Assembly: GCA_020831965.1 (NCBI GenBank)
Contig: JAFIFP010000008.1
Span: forward strand, 88,399 to 152,398
Length of the DNA stretch: 64,000 nucleotides
Source of the DNA: Idiomarina sp.
Lineage (GTDB): Bacteria; Pseudomonadota; Gammaproteobacteria; Enterobacterales; Alteromonadaceae
Direction of reading: 5' to 3'
Positions within the stretch are counted from its first letter, which is position 1; each line of letters opens with the position of its first letter. A program made the translations under genes and the position numbers. Below, one piece after another: positions 32,537 to 41,341 of this stretch. A model generated the notes under the pieces. The model did no database searches. It saw only the letters and a list, made by a program, of their open reading frames with translations, and was not told the DNA's origin.

Positions 32537-35137
32537 TTAGGCGGCGCTCAACGCTGAATGCTTGTCTGTAATCTTCTCGGGGCTACCTAATAGATAGCCT
32601 TGACCGAAATGGACTCCCAAGTCTTTAAGTTGCGCTAACTGCTCTTTACTCTCAATACCCTCAGCGGTGAGGCGAATTCCAAGCTCTTCACACAGAGTCA
32701 CCACGTGACGCACCATGGCTTGTGCACGCTCTTTGCGGCTGACCTGCGCGACGAAGCGATGATCCAGCTTCACAAAGTCGAATGGATAATTGTAGATAAA
32801 TTGCAGTGGCCCGGAGCCACGACCGAAGTCGTCGAGCGCCAGCTTGAAGCGTAACTCTTTCAAACGCCGCAAGCTTGCAATAATGCGGCGAGCATCTTCG
32901 TGCTGAAGTGAATCTTCATCAAACTCTAGAACGAGTCCCGCGGGATCAATATCATACTCGCGGACGGTCTCGATTAAACGCTGAACATGGCGCGAACGCA
33001 ATAAGTGCTGAACCGAAAGATTCAAATGCAAAGGTGCGGTGGTGAGGCCTTCTTTTGCCCTCTCTGAAATACGTTCACAAGCCTGCTGCACCGTCCACAA
33101 GTCGATCTCAAGTATGGACCCTGACCGTTCTGCAAGGGCCAAAAACTCGGATGGAGCGACCAAGTCTTTACCGCGCTGCCAGCGCAGCAACAATTCATAG
33201 CCTTCAATCTCGTCATCATCAAGATTCACCAATGGCTGATACCACAACACGAAGTCTTGGTTTACTTGCGCGGTGCGTAAGGCGGTTTCTTGATTAATAG
33301 CCGCCACCAGGCCACTGCGAATTGTTTCGTCAAACACCACATAACGGCCCCGACCCAAACTTTTCGCTTCGTACATGGCAGCGTCAGCATCACGCAATAG
33401 GCGTTCGACGGTATCTTCCTCATCACGCCAGGTGGTGATACCAATACTCGCGCCCGAGAAATGCTCTTGGCCTTCGAGCACAAAGGGCTCGGTCATTAGC
33501 GAAATAATTCGCCCGGCGACATCTTTAGCGTCATCGACATGGGCAATACGATCGAGCAGAATCACGAATTCGTCACCACCGAGGCGAGCGAGTAAATCGT
33601 GCTCGCGAATAGTGCCACGCAAACGCTCACTTACTTCCAGCAAGAATTTATCGCCGGCTGAATGGCCCAGTGTGTCATTAATGTTTTTAAAGCGGTCAAG
33701 GTCGACGAAGAGAATAGCGAAGTACTCTTTCGCGCGACGTTTCTGTGCAGCTAACGCCTGCTTTACTCGGTCGGTGAACATGGCGCGGTTTGGCAAGCCT
33801 GTCAGGTTGTCATGGTGCGCATCATGGAATAAACGCGCTTCAATCTTTTTCCGGCGCTCAATCTCTTCGACTAATTCTTCAGTACGTTCTGCAATTCGTT
33901 TTTCTAAGAATACATTCGCGCGCGCTAGCCGCTCGGCTGAACGGCGCCGCTCGATCGCAACCGCAACGTGTTGCGATACGAAGTTTAACAACTCCAAGTC
34001 GTCTTTTGCGTAGCCTTGCTGGTCGTCATAAATCTGCACCGCCAGCACACCAAAAACTTCCCCATCCATACTTAAGGGGGAGCCAAGCCATTCGTGCGCA
34101 AGTTTGCCATGCCCATCGTGCAGAATCACTTCGTTACGGCGAATCAACTCATCCCGACGCTTTGCGTCCACAAATGCAGGACGCCCAGTTCTTAAGACGT
34201 ACTCAGTTAAGCCTTTTTGTAACCGTCGCTGTCGCGCCTCAAAGCCACTTTCATCCACATAATAAGGGAAATAGACCTGTTGGCCATTCTCAGTCAGTAA
34301 CGCCACGTAGAAGTTGTCGGCATTCAAAAGCTTTTCAATTTGTATGTGCAGATCACGGAAGAAGCTACGCATATCTTCTGCCGTGTTGGTCAGCTCAGAA
34401 ATTGCGTACAGCACGCTGGTCTGAAGCTCAGCCTTCTCGCGCTCAGTCACTTCTTTCAACAGGTTTTCATTGGCAAAGCGAAGCTCTGACGTTTGATGGG
34501 CAATTTCTTGCTCCATCCATTCGCGCTGACGGAAACGCTCAAGCGAATTAACAACGTGCTGGGAAACGAAGGTCAGTAATTCTAGGTCGTCTTGCTGGTA
34601 ACGGACTTCTTCAGCATAACTTTGAACAACCATGGCGCCCACCACTTCGTCATTCAAAATCAATGGAGCACCCAGCCAATCAAGCGGGAGAGAACCCATG
34701 CTTTGTATATCGCCGCTCGCATTCAATTCTTCGATTTGTTCTTTGGTAAGCAACATGGGCTCACCAGTGCGCAAAATATACCCAGTCATGCCGCGCATCA
34801 ACGCTTCCACTGGCACTTCTGCAACAAATTCGGCCGTGTCGTACTCATCGGCAAAGTAGGGAAAGCTGAAGGAGCTCTTGTTTTCGTTGTACAAACAAAT
34901 GTAGAAGTTTCTGGCCGCCATTAATTGGCCAATAATGCGGTGCACTGAGGCATAGAGCTGATCCATGCTTTGTGCAGAAGAGGCTAATTCCGAGATACGA
35001 AAAAGGGCCTGCTGAACTACTTCAGCCTGCCGGTATTTTTGCGTTAGCGCTTTTAGCCTTTCAACAACCTTTTCGAGCCGTTTTAGCTTTTCTTGTGCAC
35101 TAGCCGCTTTTGTTTGTGATGCTTGCTCTGAAGACAA
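32537..35137 (-). CDS. GAF-GAF-GGDEF-EAL protein, EAL site altered
   Basis: 866 residues: N-terminal coiled coil (about 8-50), two GAF domains (about 55-215 and 240-400) that are similar to each other (LLTFVSQHVVNSLERFRQRE, LLNFVSQHVAVAIERRR), GGDEF at about 430-590 with an intact ARLGGDEF, and EAL at about 605-860. The EAL motif is YELLLRW, keeping the Glu and Arg; LNLS and ALDDF are present, but the usual E(I/V)TES segment is LEFDEDS and DFGTG is DFGRG. Diguanylate cyclase activity is likely and phosphodiesterase activity is doubtful. No membrane helix, so a cytoplasmic ligand is sensed by the GAF domains. Confidence 0.9.
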   Translation of the reverse strand: MSSEQASQTKAASAQEKLKRLEKVVERLKALTQKYRQAEVVQQALFRISELASSAQSMDQLYASVHRIIGQLMAARNFYICLYNENKSSFSFPYFADEYDTAEFVAEVPVEALMRGMTGYILRTGEPMLLTKEQIEELNASGDIQSMGSLPLDWLGAPLILNDEVVGAMVVQSYAEEVRYQQDDLELLTFVSQHVVNSLERFRQREWMEQEIAHQTSELRFANENLLKEVTEREKAELQTSVLYAISELTNTAEDMRSFFRDLHIQIEKLLNADNFYVALLTENGQQVYFPYYVDESGFEARQRRLQKGLTEYVLRTGRPAFVDAKRRDELIRRNEVILHDGHGKLAHEWLGSPLSMDGEVFGVLAVQIYDDQQGYAKDDLELLNFVSQHVAVAIERRRSAERLARANVFLEKRIAERTEELVEEIERRKKIEARLFHDAHHDNLTGLPNRAMFTDRVKQALAAQKRRAKEYFAILFVDLDRFKNINDTLGHSAGDKFLLEVSERLRGTIREHDLLARLGGDEFVILLDRIAHVDDAKDVAGRIISLMTEPFVLEGQEHFSGASIGITTWRDEEDTVERLLRDADAAMYEAKSLGRGRYVVFDETIRSGLVAAINQETALRTAQVNQDFVLWYQPLVNLDDDEIEGYELLLRWQRGKDLVAPSEFLALAERSGSILEIDLWTVQQACERISERAKEGLTTAPLHLNLSVQHLLRSRHVQRLIETVREYDIDPAGLVLEFDEDSLQHEDARRIIASLRRLKELRFKLALDDFGRGSGPLQFIYNYPFDFVKLDHRFVAQVSRKERAQAMVRHVVTLCEELGIRLTAEGIESKEQLAQLKDLGVHFGQGYLLGSPEKITDKHSALSAA

Positions 35138-35292
35138 ACTCGCTGGCTCTCTCGTCCCTCAGTGTAGCTTTCCGTCTGAAAACCTGCCCTGTATATACTT
35201 TTTATTATAGTGTTGTAATAAGAAATCACAAGGATTGAGTATAACTTGCACGACTGAGTAAGAAAAGTACTGTGGTTCGACCTGCGGCAATA

Positions 35293-35319
35293 AAAAACCG
35301 CCCGAAGGCGGTTTTTTTT
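35293..35319 (-). terminator. Rho-independent terminator after cytochrome c5
   Basis: AAAAACCGCC-CGAA-GGCGGTTTTT, strong stem with a stable tetraloop and T-runs on both strands. Lies 25 nt after the minus-strand stop at 35344. Confidence 0.87.
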
Positions 35320-35343
35320 CTTAACATTTTGTTTTTACGAAAA

Positions 35344-35775
35344 TTACAGGTCGCTAATCATGTACTCAATAGCGGCAAGAATTTCTTCGTCCGAACAATT
35401 TGCACAACCACCACGCGGTGGCATTGCATTGAATCCGTTGATTGAATGCTCTAATAGAACATCCATTCCTTGACTCAAACGACCTTCCCAGTCGCCCGCG
35501 TCGTTAATCTTCGGAGCTCCTAACAAACCACCGTTATGACATGCGCCACAAGCTTGGTTGTAAACTTGCTCGCCTGAGCGTGCTTCACCGCTTTGTGCTG
35601 CAGCAGCAGTCGCTGTCGCTTCACCTGCAATGCGAACCTTCGCAGCGGGCTTAATACGCTCAGCAATGGCTTCACGAGACATGTCCTGAGTCATTGCCGC
35701 CACACCGCCTGCTACGGCTAAACCTGCAATTACTGCTAGGACGCGTTTCCATTTTAACTGAGATAACAATTTCAC
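35344..35775 (-). CDS. Cytochrome c5-type monohaem cytochrome
   Basis: 143 residues from GTG 35775, which has AGGAG 7 nt upstream; longer readings run into the dinB promoter region. A signal anchor (about 10-27), a Ala-rich linker, then one haem c site CGACH with axial Met in NAMPPRGG, and the CANC disulfide pair that characterises cytochrome c5. Functions as a periplasmic electron carrier. Flanked by a terminator and divergent from dinB. Confidence 0.9.
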   Translation of the reverse strand: MKLLSQLKWKRVLAVIAGLAVAGGVAAMTQDMSREAIAERIKPAAKVRIAGEATATAAAAQSGEARSGEQVYNQACGACHNGGLLGAPKINDAGDWEGRLSQGMDVLLEHSINGFNAMPPRGGCANCSDEEILAAIEYMISDL

Positions 35776-35940
35776 AATACTCTCCTGCGCTGAATACTGG
35801 CGAAACAAATACAATCTGCGCACGATTATACGGATTTCCCCCGGGAAGGTAAATCCAATTGGCGTTTTTGTATTCACCCATCATCTTTACGGGATTGTGG
35901 TAGCATTTTGATCACTCTATCCCTATTTAAAAGAGCTGCA

Positions 35941-37014
35941 GTGACAACATCGGAATCACGCAAGATAGCACTCCTAGACCTCGACGCCTTTTTTGCTGCT
36001 GTTGAGGTGACTAAGGATCCAGCGCTAGCAAACTATCCCTTTGCGGTCGGGGGTGGCGGTGAGCGTGGCGTGGTGGCAACTTGCAATTATAAGGCGCGCC
36101 AATACGGCGTACGCAGTGCGATGTCTGGATTTCATGCGCGCCGGCTCTGTCCTGATCTCGTTTTCGTAAAGCCTGATATGGCCAGTTACAAAGCCATGTC
36201 TCAGCGGGTCTTAACCTTACTACAAGACATTACACCGATCATTCAGCCCGCTTCAATTGACGAGTTCTATCTGGATCTGTCGGCCAGCACCTTATTTCAA
36301 GGCAGTGCCACGCGCATGATGACCTTTGTTCGTGATGAACTTCGCAGCCTCGGAATCACCGGTTCAGCAGGGATTTCCAATCAGAAAATGGTGGCCAAGA
36401 TTGCATCGAATGAGCGCAAACCGGATGGACAGTTTGTCGTGCCACCTGAAGAGGTTGTGCATTACATTAGCGGCTTATCCCTTGCGCGGATTCCGGGAAT
36501 TGGCCCCAAGAGCCAAGAACGGCTGCGCCATGCCGGCTACACAACGGGTCTACATATTCAGCAGGCCGACGTGACAAGGCTCCAACAGCTACTGGGCGAT
36601 CATAGCGCCTACTTGCTCTACCAACGTTGCCAGGGCATTGATCTGCGCCCAGTCAAAACCGAACAAGTTCGCAAACAAGTGAGTATTGAAGACACTCTGC
36701 CGCGGGATATTCATCATTTACGCGAGGCGGAGATCATGCTCGAGAAGCAGCTCTTACCAAATCTAAAGAAGCGGCTGAAGACAGACAGTTGGCAACAAAC
36801 CAAAATTCGAACCCAAACCTTGAAGCTTAAGTTCAGTGACTTTACTCAAACCACAATTTCCCGCAGTGCGAATAAAGTTTCACCTTCGTTGTACTACCAA
36901 CTATTGAAAGAAGCGTGGCCACGCACTGCAGGACGTGGCGTCAGGCTGATGGGACTTGCCGTGACACTACCTGACCCCGATGAGGACAGGCAGCTAGAGC
37001 TCGATTTGGAGTGA
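35941..37014 (+). CDS. dinB: DNA polymerase IV (DinB)
   Basis: 357 residues from GTG 35941 (E. coli 351), with GAG a few nt upstream; a TTG at 35908 would add 11 residues. Y-family polymerase motifs: IALLDLDAFFAAVE (metal ligand Asp), the steric-gate region, PASIDEFYLDLS (catalytic Asp-Glu), GSAGISNQKMVAKIAS, and the helix-hairpin-helix ARIPGIGPKS. C-terminal little-finger domain present; it ends LELDLE, with no clear clamp-binding peptide beyond that. Error-prone translesion synthesis. No LexA box was recognised upstream. Confidence 0.93.
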   Translation: MTTSESRKIALLDLDAFFAAVEVTKDPALANYPFAVGGGGERGVVATCNYKARQYGVRSAMSGFHARRLCPDLVFVKPDMASYKAMSQRVLTLLQDITPIIQPASIDEFYLDLSASTLFQGSATRMMTFVRDELRSLGITGSAGISNQKMVAKIASNERKPDGQFVVPPEEVVHYISGLSLARIPGIGPKSQERLRHAGYTTGLHIQQADVTRLQQLLGDHSAYLLYQRCQGIDLRPVKTEQVRKQVSIEDTLPRDIHHLREAEIMLEKQLLPNLKKRLKTDSWQQTKIRTQTLKLKFSDFTQTTISRSANKVSPSLYYQLLKEAWPRTAGRGVRLMGLAVTLPDPDEDRQLELDLE

Positions 37015-37028
37015 TCCTTAGACGAAAC

Positions 37029-39284
37029 TCAGAGCGCTACATAGTTCAATGGCTTCACGCGACAGGATGTTTCACCGGTGCGCCGCTGGTGACGGAAACC
37101 AAGTTCAGTCAGCAGCTCCGTTGCTTCCTCATAATAGCCAAGAATCCAAAGTAAATAACGCGCGTCCACATGAATTAAGCGATGACGATCCCGCTGAAAC
37201 ACCCATTCACTCAATGCCGATTCAGCCATCTGGTCAAACACCAAACCAACGAGGTGACCGTTCGTGTCAAAAGTGGGCGACCCGGAACTGCCCGCAGTAC
37301 CATCAGCGGACGTAATATAATTGACTGTTACTGAGCCACGAGCTTGGTTCATAAAGCATTGCTGACCATGCCGAGTAAGTGCCTGACGGAACCGCTGCGG
37401 TATGGTGTCATCCTGGGTTTCTTCGAGATGATCATGAAATACATCCAAATAAGTCAGTGCAATGCGATAGTTGTTCGGATTGTTGTCGGGTTTAAAGCCA
37501 AATACCTGCCCTTCACTTACGCGTAAGGTGCGATTTGCATTGGCAGGAAGTGTGCGACCGCGCGTTAAATCAAACTCTTTCTGGGCAAGTGTCAACTTGG
37601 GGCGCGCATAGGCCAAGCGCCCGCGCGACTCGATTTCTCGCGCATCCATTGCCAAGCGCTCTGTCGCCGTCAAATTCGCAAAGGCAAGCCATGGCTCTTG
37701 AGACTGCTGCACCTCACGCAGAGATTTGGTGAGCCAACGCTTGCGTAGCTCCGCATTCAGTAACTCTGGCTCCGCGTATAACGCTGCAACCCTTGCTTCT
37801 ATTTCATCCGGTGTCGAAATTTCGGACAGGCCAAAGAACTGATCCACAGATGGAGAACGCAATTGGGTTGGCAACTGCTGATATCGCAACAGTAAATAAG
37901 TGAGGATTTGTTGCTCTAGTTCAGGTTCAAGTCGGTTCGCATAATTATCGAGATCAGCCAACAAATTGGGTAAGTCACGAGATTGAAAGCCGCGCGCTCG
38001 GATATCAGCGGGTAAACTCTGCTCGTACGCGTAGCGATGCACTAGTAAAGCGGCGCCTGGCAAACTGAGTTCGCGAAGGAACTGCCACCAGAGTTGTTGT
38101 GGTAAATGTTCCCGGTCGGTCGCCAACTGCCCTTTTAAAGTCCACCATGCTTGCGAAAAGAACGGCTCACGCTCGGGGTCGACAAGCCAATCAATCAACT
38201 GCACTTGTTGCTGCTCTTTGTCGCGCTGCGTGCCATTGCGTTGATACTCGTAAAGCTGGGACTCAAGAAAGGTAATCTGATTCATCAAGCGAAATAACAC
38301 AGGTTGGAACTGCACCCGTAAATTACGATTATCCGCCGTATAGGTGTCGATAATATGATGAAAATCTTTTAAGTACTGAAGTTGAGCCGGGGTCTGCTCA
38401 CTAAATGCCCATTGCATCTCTGCTGCGGTTCGCACCCGTTGGGTAACACCTGGATAACCCGCTACTCGCACAGTGTCGAAAAAAGTTAAATGCGAGTCAG
38501 CAACCTGTGCATACTCTTCGGGCTGAAGTGGCAGATTATCTGGATGATAGTCAGCACTTGCACCCTCCGCATCCGTATATACACGAAGCACTGCAATGTC
38601 GGCCGCAAATCGTGGCCATTGCCAGTTAGCCTCATCACCACCGAATGAAGCAACCGCTGCTGGCGGAACGTAGACAAGACGAACATCGCGATACCAGCGC
38701 TCGCGAATCAACAAGTATTGTAAGCCGTCTTGGTGCTCTTGCACTTGGCATCGAATATGCCCTGATTGGTCACAAGACTCGAGTAAAGCATTACGATTGC
38801 GGGTTAAGCGCAAGTGACGCTGAGTCGGCGTGAGGCGCGACGTAACGCCGCTGAGCATCGCCTCGGTCACGTCTTCCTGATTGAGCGTAACCGACGCAAA
38901 AAAACCCGGCGCTGCGGGTAGTTCTTCAGCTAGGTCTCGAGCAAGGAAACCTTGCTCTCGAATCACACGTTCTTTCTCACTATCGAGCGTGCTGCCCAAC
39001 TGCATTGTATCTTCGATGCAGTGCGCATTGGTGAGTAGTAGCCCCTGATTAGAGACAAAGACACCACTGCACGGGCCAATTCTAACCACCGACTTGAGCG
39101 GCAAATTGCTCACTAACGAAGGCTGCTCAGACGGCAACCACATCCCTTCAGCAGCCTGCAGCGGCATGGAGCCACCCATGGCACTGGCAAGGAACGGAGC
39201 GGCGAGCAAAACGCCGATATTTTTTATGCCAAAGCGCTGCCAGCCACTCTGACTTTTTCTTATCCCCGAAAAATACTGCTTCAT
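37029..39284 (-). CDS. S46-family dipeptidyl-peptidase (DPP7/DPP11 type)
   Basis: 751 residues: a signal peptide (about 15-45, LQAAEGMW at the mature start), then a chymotrypsin-fold domain split by a helical insert. Catalytic triad visible as H88 in LLLTNAHC, Asp in the GGDEANWQWPRF region (about 215-226), and Ser in GTAGSSGSPTF near 655. S46 enzymes remove dipeptides from peptide N-termini in the periplasm and are typical of protein-degrading marine bacteria and Bacteroidetes. Specificity (DPP7 broad or DPP11 acidic) cannot be decided here. Converges on dinB with 14 nt between stops. Confidence 0.93.
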   Translation of the reverse strand: MKQYFSGIRKSQSGWQRFGIKNIGVLLAAPFLASAMGGSMPLQAAEGMWLPSEQPSLVSNLPLKSVVRIGPCSGVFVSNQGLLLTNAHCIEDTMQLGSTLDSEKERVIREQGFLARDLAEELPAAPGFFASVTLNQEDVTEAMLSGVTSRLTPTQRHLRLTRNRNALLESCDQSGHIRCQVQEHQDGLQYLLIRERWYRDVRLVYVPPAAVASFGGDEANWQWPRFAADIAVLRVYTDAEGASADYHPDNLPLQPEEYAQVADSHLTFFDTVRVAGYPGVTQRVRTAAEMQWAFSEQTPAQLQYLKDFHHIIDTYTADNRNLRVQFQPVLFRLMNQITFLESQLYEYQRNGTQRDKEQQQVQLIDWLVDPEREPFFSQAWWTLKGQLATDREHLPQQLWWQFLRELSLPGAALLVHRYAYEQSLPADIRARGFQSRDLPNLLADLDNYANRLEPELEQQILTYLLLRYQQLPTQLRSPSVDQFFGLSEISTPDEIEARVAALYAEPELLNAELRKRWLTKSLREVQQSQEPWLAFANLTATERLAMDAREIESRGRLAYARPKLTLAQKEFDLTRGRTLPANANRTLRVSEGQVFGFKPDNNPNNYRIALTYLDVFHDHLEETQDDTIPQRFRQALTRHGQQCFMNQARGSVTVNYITSADGTAGSSGSPTFDTNGHLVGLVFDQMAESALSEWVFQRDRHRLIHVDARYLLWILGYYEEATELLTELGFRHQRRTGETSCRVKPLNYVAL

Positions 39285-39704
39285 AACCCTACCTGCTTCT
39301 CTGCTGTCGGATAACTGTTGAAACCTCGCAGAGTTTTACTTGTTTTGCGTTCGCACTATAGCCGATTTACGTGCTTTTTACGTGTCTGGACTAAACTTTT
39401 TTAAGGGCGCTTACCTAGCTTTGCGAAACGCAAAAAACCGACAACTCTCAGGTTGCTCATATTGCACAGTTTTCATGCGCCTTTAGCAAAATCCTGCTAT
39501 AATCCGCGGCTTTCTGGTTTCAGCCCTATTTATTATTAATTACTAATAACCTGAGCGAGCAACTGCTTCCTCACACTGGGGTGACCTAACGAATTATGTC
39601 CGTAGCTTTCTCGCTCATGTTTCTGTTTCAGAACAGAAAGTGCATAACAGAAAGTACATGACCGAAAGCAGCGGCAAAACTTACGTGATAAAGGAGCGAC
39701 AACC
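39285..39704. other. 420-bp intergenic leader region before purEK
   Basis: Holds the divergent promoters of the S46 gene and purE. Seen: an inverted TTGCG-AAA-CGCAA at 39421-39433 that somewhat resembles a half-matching PurR-type operator (family consensus ACGCAAACGTTTGCGT), an extended -10 at 39495-39503, and a perfect 8-bp hairpin TTTCTGTT-TCAG-AACAGAAA at 39620-39639, with ACAGAAAGT repeated at 39648. No ORF here is credible. The leader from the -10 to purE is about 200 nt, long enough for leader regulation, but no known riboswitch was recognised. Confidence 0.5.
39495..39503 (+). promoter_or_regulatory. Extended -10 promoter element for purEK
   Basis: TGCTATAAT, a perfect extended -10 hexamer. 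No good -35 at 17 bp, which is common for extended -10 promoters. About 200 nt upstream of purE. Confidence 0.55.
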
Positions 39705-40199
39705 ATGGCATCTGTTCTGATTTTAATGGGTTCTAAGTCAGACTGGCCGGTCATGCAACACGCCGCAACGATGTTGAACGACCTTGGTGTCACATGGGAA
39801 GCGCGTGTTGTCTCGGCGCACCGCACCCCCGAGTTACTTGCCACCACCATGTCCGAAGCAGAAGCAAGCGATGTGGCCGTGGTCATTGCAGGAGCCGGTG
39901 GCGCTGCGCATTTGCCAGGTATGCTCGCTGCCTTTACCTGTTTGCCAGTACTCGGTGTGCCAGTACAGTCGAAACAGCTAAAAGGCCTTGATAGCTTGCT
40001 CTCCATAGTACAAATGCCCAAAGGGGTCGCCGTAGGCACGCTGGCTGTCGGTCAAGCCGGCGCTGCGAACGCGGGCTTACTCGCAGCACAAATTATCGGT
40101 ATTACTGACACCGAAGTACAAACCAAAGTAAAAGCATTCCGCCAAGCCCAGAAAGAACGCGTGCTTGCGGACAGTCGCTTGGAGCTTGATGACGAATGA
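39705..40199 (+). CDS. purE: N5-carboxyaminoimidazole ribonucleotide mutase
   Basis: 164 residues of the class I PurE type: [11 protein letters not shown] at the N-terminus, SAHRTPE, and [13 protein letters not shown]; converts N5-CAIR to CAIR in purine synthesis. Overlaps purK by 4 nt (ATGA), so the two are coupled. ATG 39705 has AAGGAG upstream. Confidence 0.97.
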   Translation: MASVLILMGSKSDWPVMQHAATMLNDLGVTWEARVVSAHRTPELLATTMSEAEASDVAVVIAGAGGAAHLPGMLAAFTCLPVLGVPVQSKQLKGLDSLLSIVQMPKGVAVGTLAVGQAGAANAGLLAAQIIGITDTEVQTKVKAFRQAQKERVLADSRLELDDE

Positions 40200-41287
40200 A
40201 GGTGCTGATCCTAGGTAATGGTCAACTTGGACAGATGTTGGGCCAAGCAGCGATTCAATTGGGGCAAGAGTGTCTGCTTATCAATACGCGCACCGACCAA
40301 GTCATGCCGGTTGCAGCCCATCACCCCTTAAACATCTCAATTGCAGATGCGGTGGAATGGGCTGACATCGTTACTTGGGAACATGAACAAATTTCTGATG
40401 CTCATGTGCAATTAGCTGCGCACAAGTTACTTACCGACCCCGCCCAGATTCGTCCACTGACGCATCGCCAAGAAGAAAAAAGTTTATGCGATCAACTCGG
40501 GCTAGCGACTGCTCCTTGGCAGCCCTTTGCGAATGCGAGTGAGCTGAAAGACATTCTCTCCAATTGGGAAGGGAAAGCCGTTATCAAAGCAGCCGAAGGC
40601 GGTTATGACGGTAAGGGCCAGTGGCGTTGGGCACCGGGCGAAGCGATTGAGCCGTTGTTGGCAACCGCCGGACAACAACCCGGCATTGTAGAATCGATGA
40701 TTCCCTTTAGTCGTGAGGTCTCAGTGGTTGGCGCTCGTCATCGCGACGGTCACCATCTGTGTTACTCACTAGTTGAGAACGTCCATACTCAAGGTATTCT
40801 GAGTCATACGCTTGCCGGCCTGACTGACATACCGGCACATCTGCAAGTCACAGCTGAAGCTTGGTTTGCGCGCTTAACCGAGCACTTGGGCTATGTGGGC
40901 ACATTGGCCATCGAGTTCTTCGTTGTTGGTGAAGGCGACCAGAGTCAGCTGCTTGTGAACGAAATCGCACCACGGGTTCATAACAGTGGTCACTGGAGCC
41001 AGTCCGGGAGCAACTGTAGTCAGTTTGGCCTGCATATTCGCGCCTTAACTGGCATGCCGATGCCAGCACTCACAATGCAACCTACCTTAATGTTGAACGT
41101 CATCGGTGTTGACGGCATTCCTGCGCCGCTCTGGGAGCACGCCGCAACCTATCCATTCTGGTATGGCAAAGATGCGCGACCTGGACGTAAAGTAGGTCAT
41201 GTAAATGTTGCGCTTGAGCATGGGAATGAAGCCGCCGATTGGATAAACGATTGGTCTAATCGATTGCAAATGTTGCAAGACGACTGA
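40196..41287 (+). CDS. purK: N5-carboxyaminoimidazole ribonucleotide synthase
   Basis: 363 residues, ATP-grasp enzyme that carboxylates AIR using bicarbonate and ATP. Features: [11 protein letters not shown] at the N-terminus, [13 protein letters not shown] in the ATP-grasp loop, and [14 protein letters not shown] near residue 262. Second gene of purEK. Length close to E. coli (355). Confidence 0.97.
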   Translation: MKVLILGNGQLGQMLGQAAIQLGQECLLINTRTDQVMPVAAHHPLNISIADAVEWADIVTWEHEQISDAHVQLAAHKLLTDPAQIRPLTHRQEEKSLCDQLGLATAPWQPFANASELKDILSNWEGKAVIKAAEGGYDGKGQWRWAPGEAIEPLLATAGQQPGIVESMIPFSREVSVVGARHRDGHHLCYSLVENVHTQGILSHTLAGLTDIPAHLQVTAEAWFARLTEHLGYVGTLAIEFFVVGEGDQSQLLVNEIAPRVHNSGHWSQSGSNCSQFGLHIRALTGMPMPALTMQPTLMLNVIGVDGIPAPLWEHAATYPFWYGKDARPGRKVGHVNVALEHGNEAADWINDWSNRLQMLQDD

Positions 41288-41341
41288 ACCAGAACATCGT
41301 CTGGTCCGTTTTAACGTCACCTTACTTCGGAACCCGACTTT

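Noticed and set aside
33375..34551. Long plus-strand frames (212 and 253 codons) opposite the GAF-GAF-GGDEF-EAL gene
   Set aside because: Antisense shadows of a well supported gene; Ser/Arg/His-rich products without domains.
39536..40039. 167-codon minus-strand frame over purE
   Set aside because: Antisense to purE, with no ribosome site and a low-complexity Ala/Thr/Ser product.
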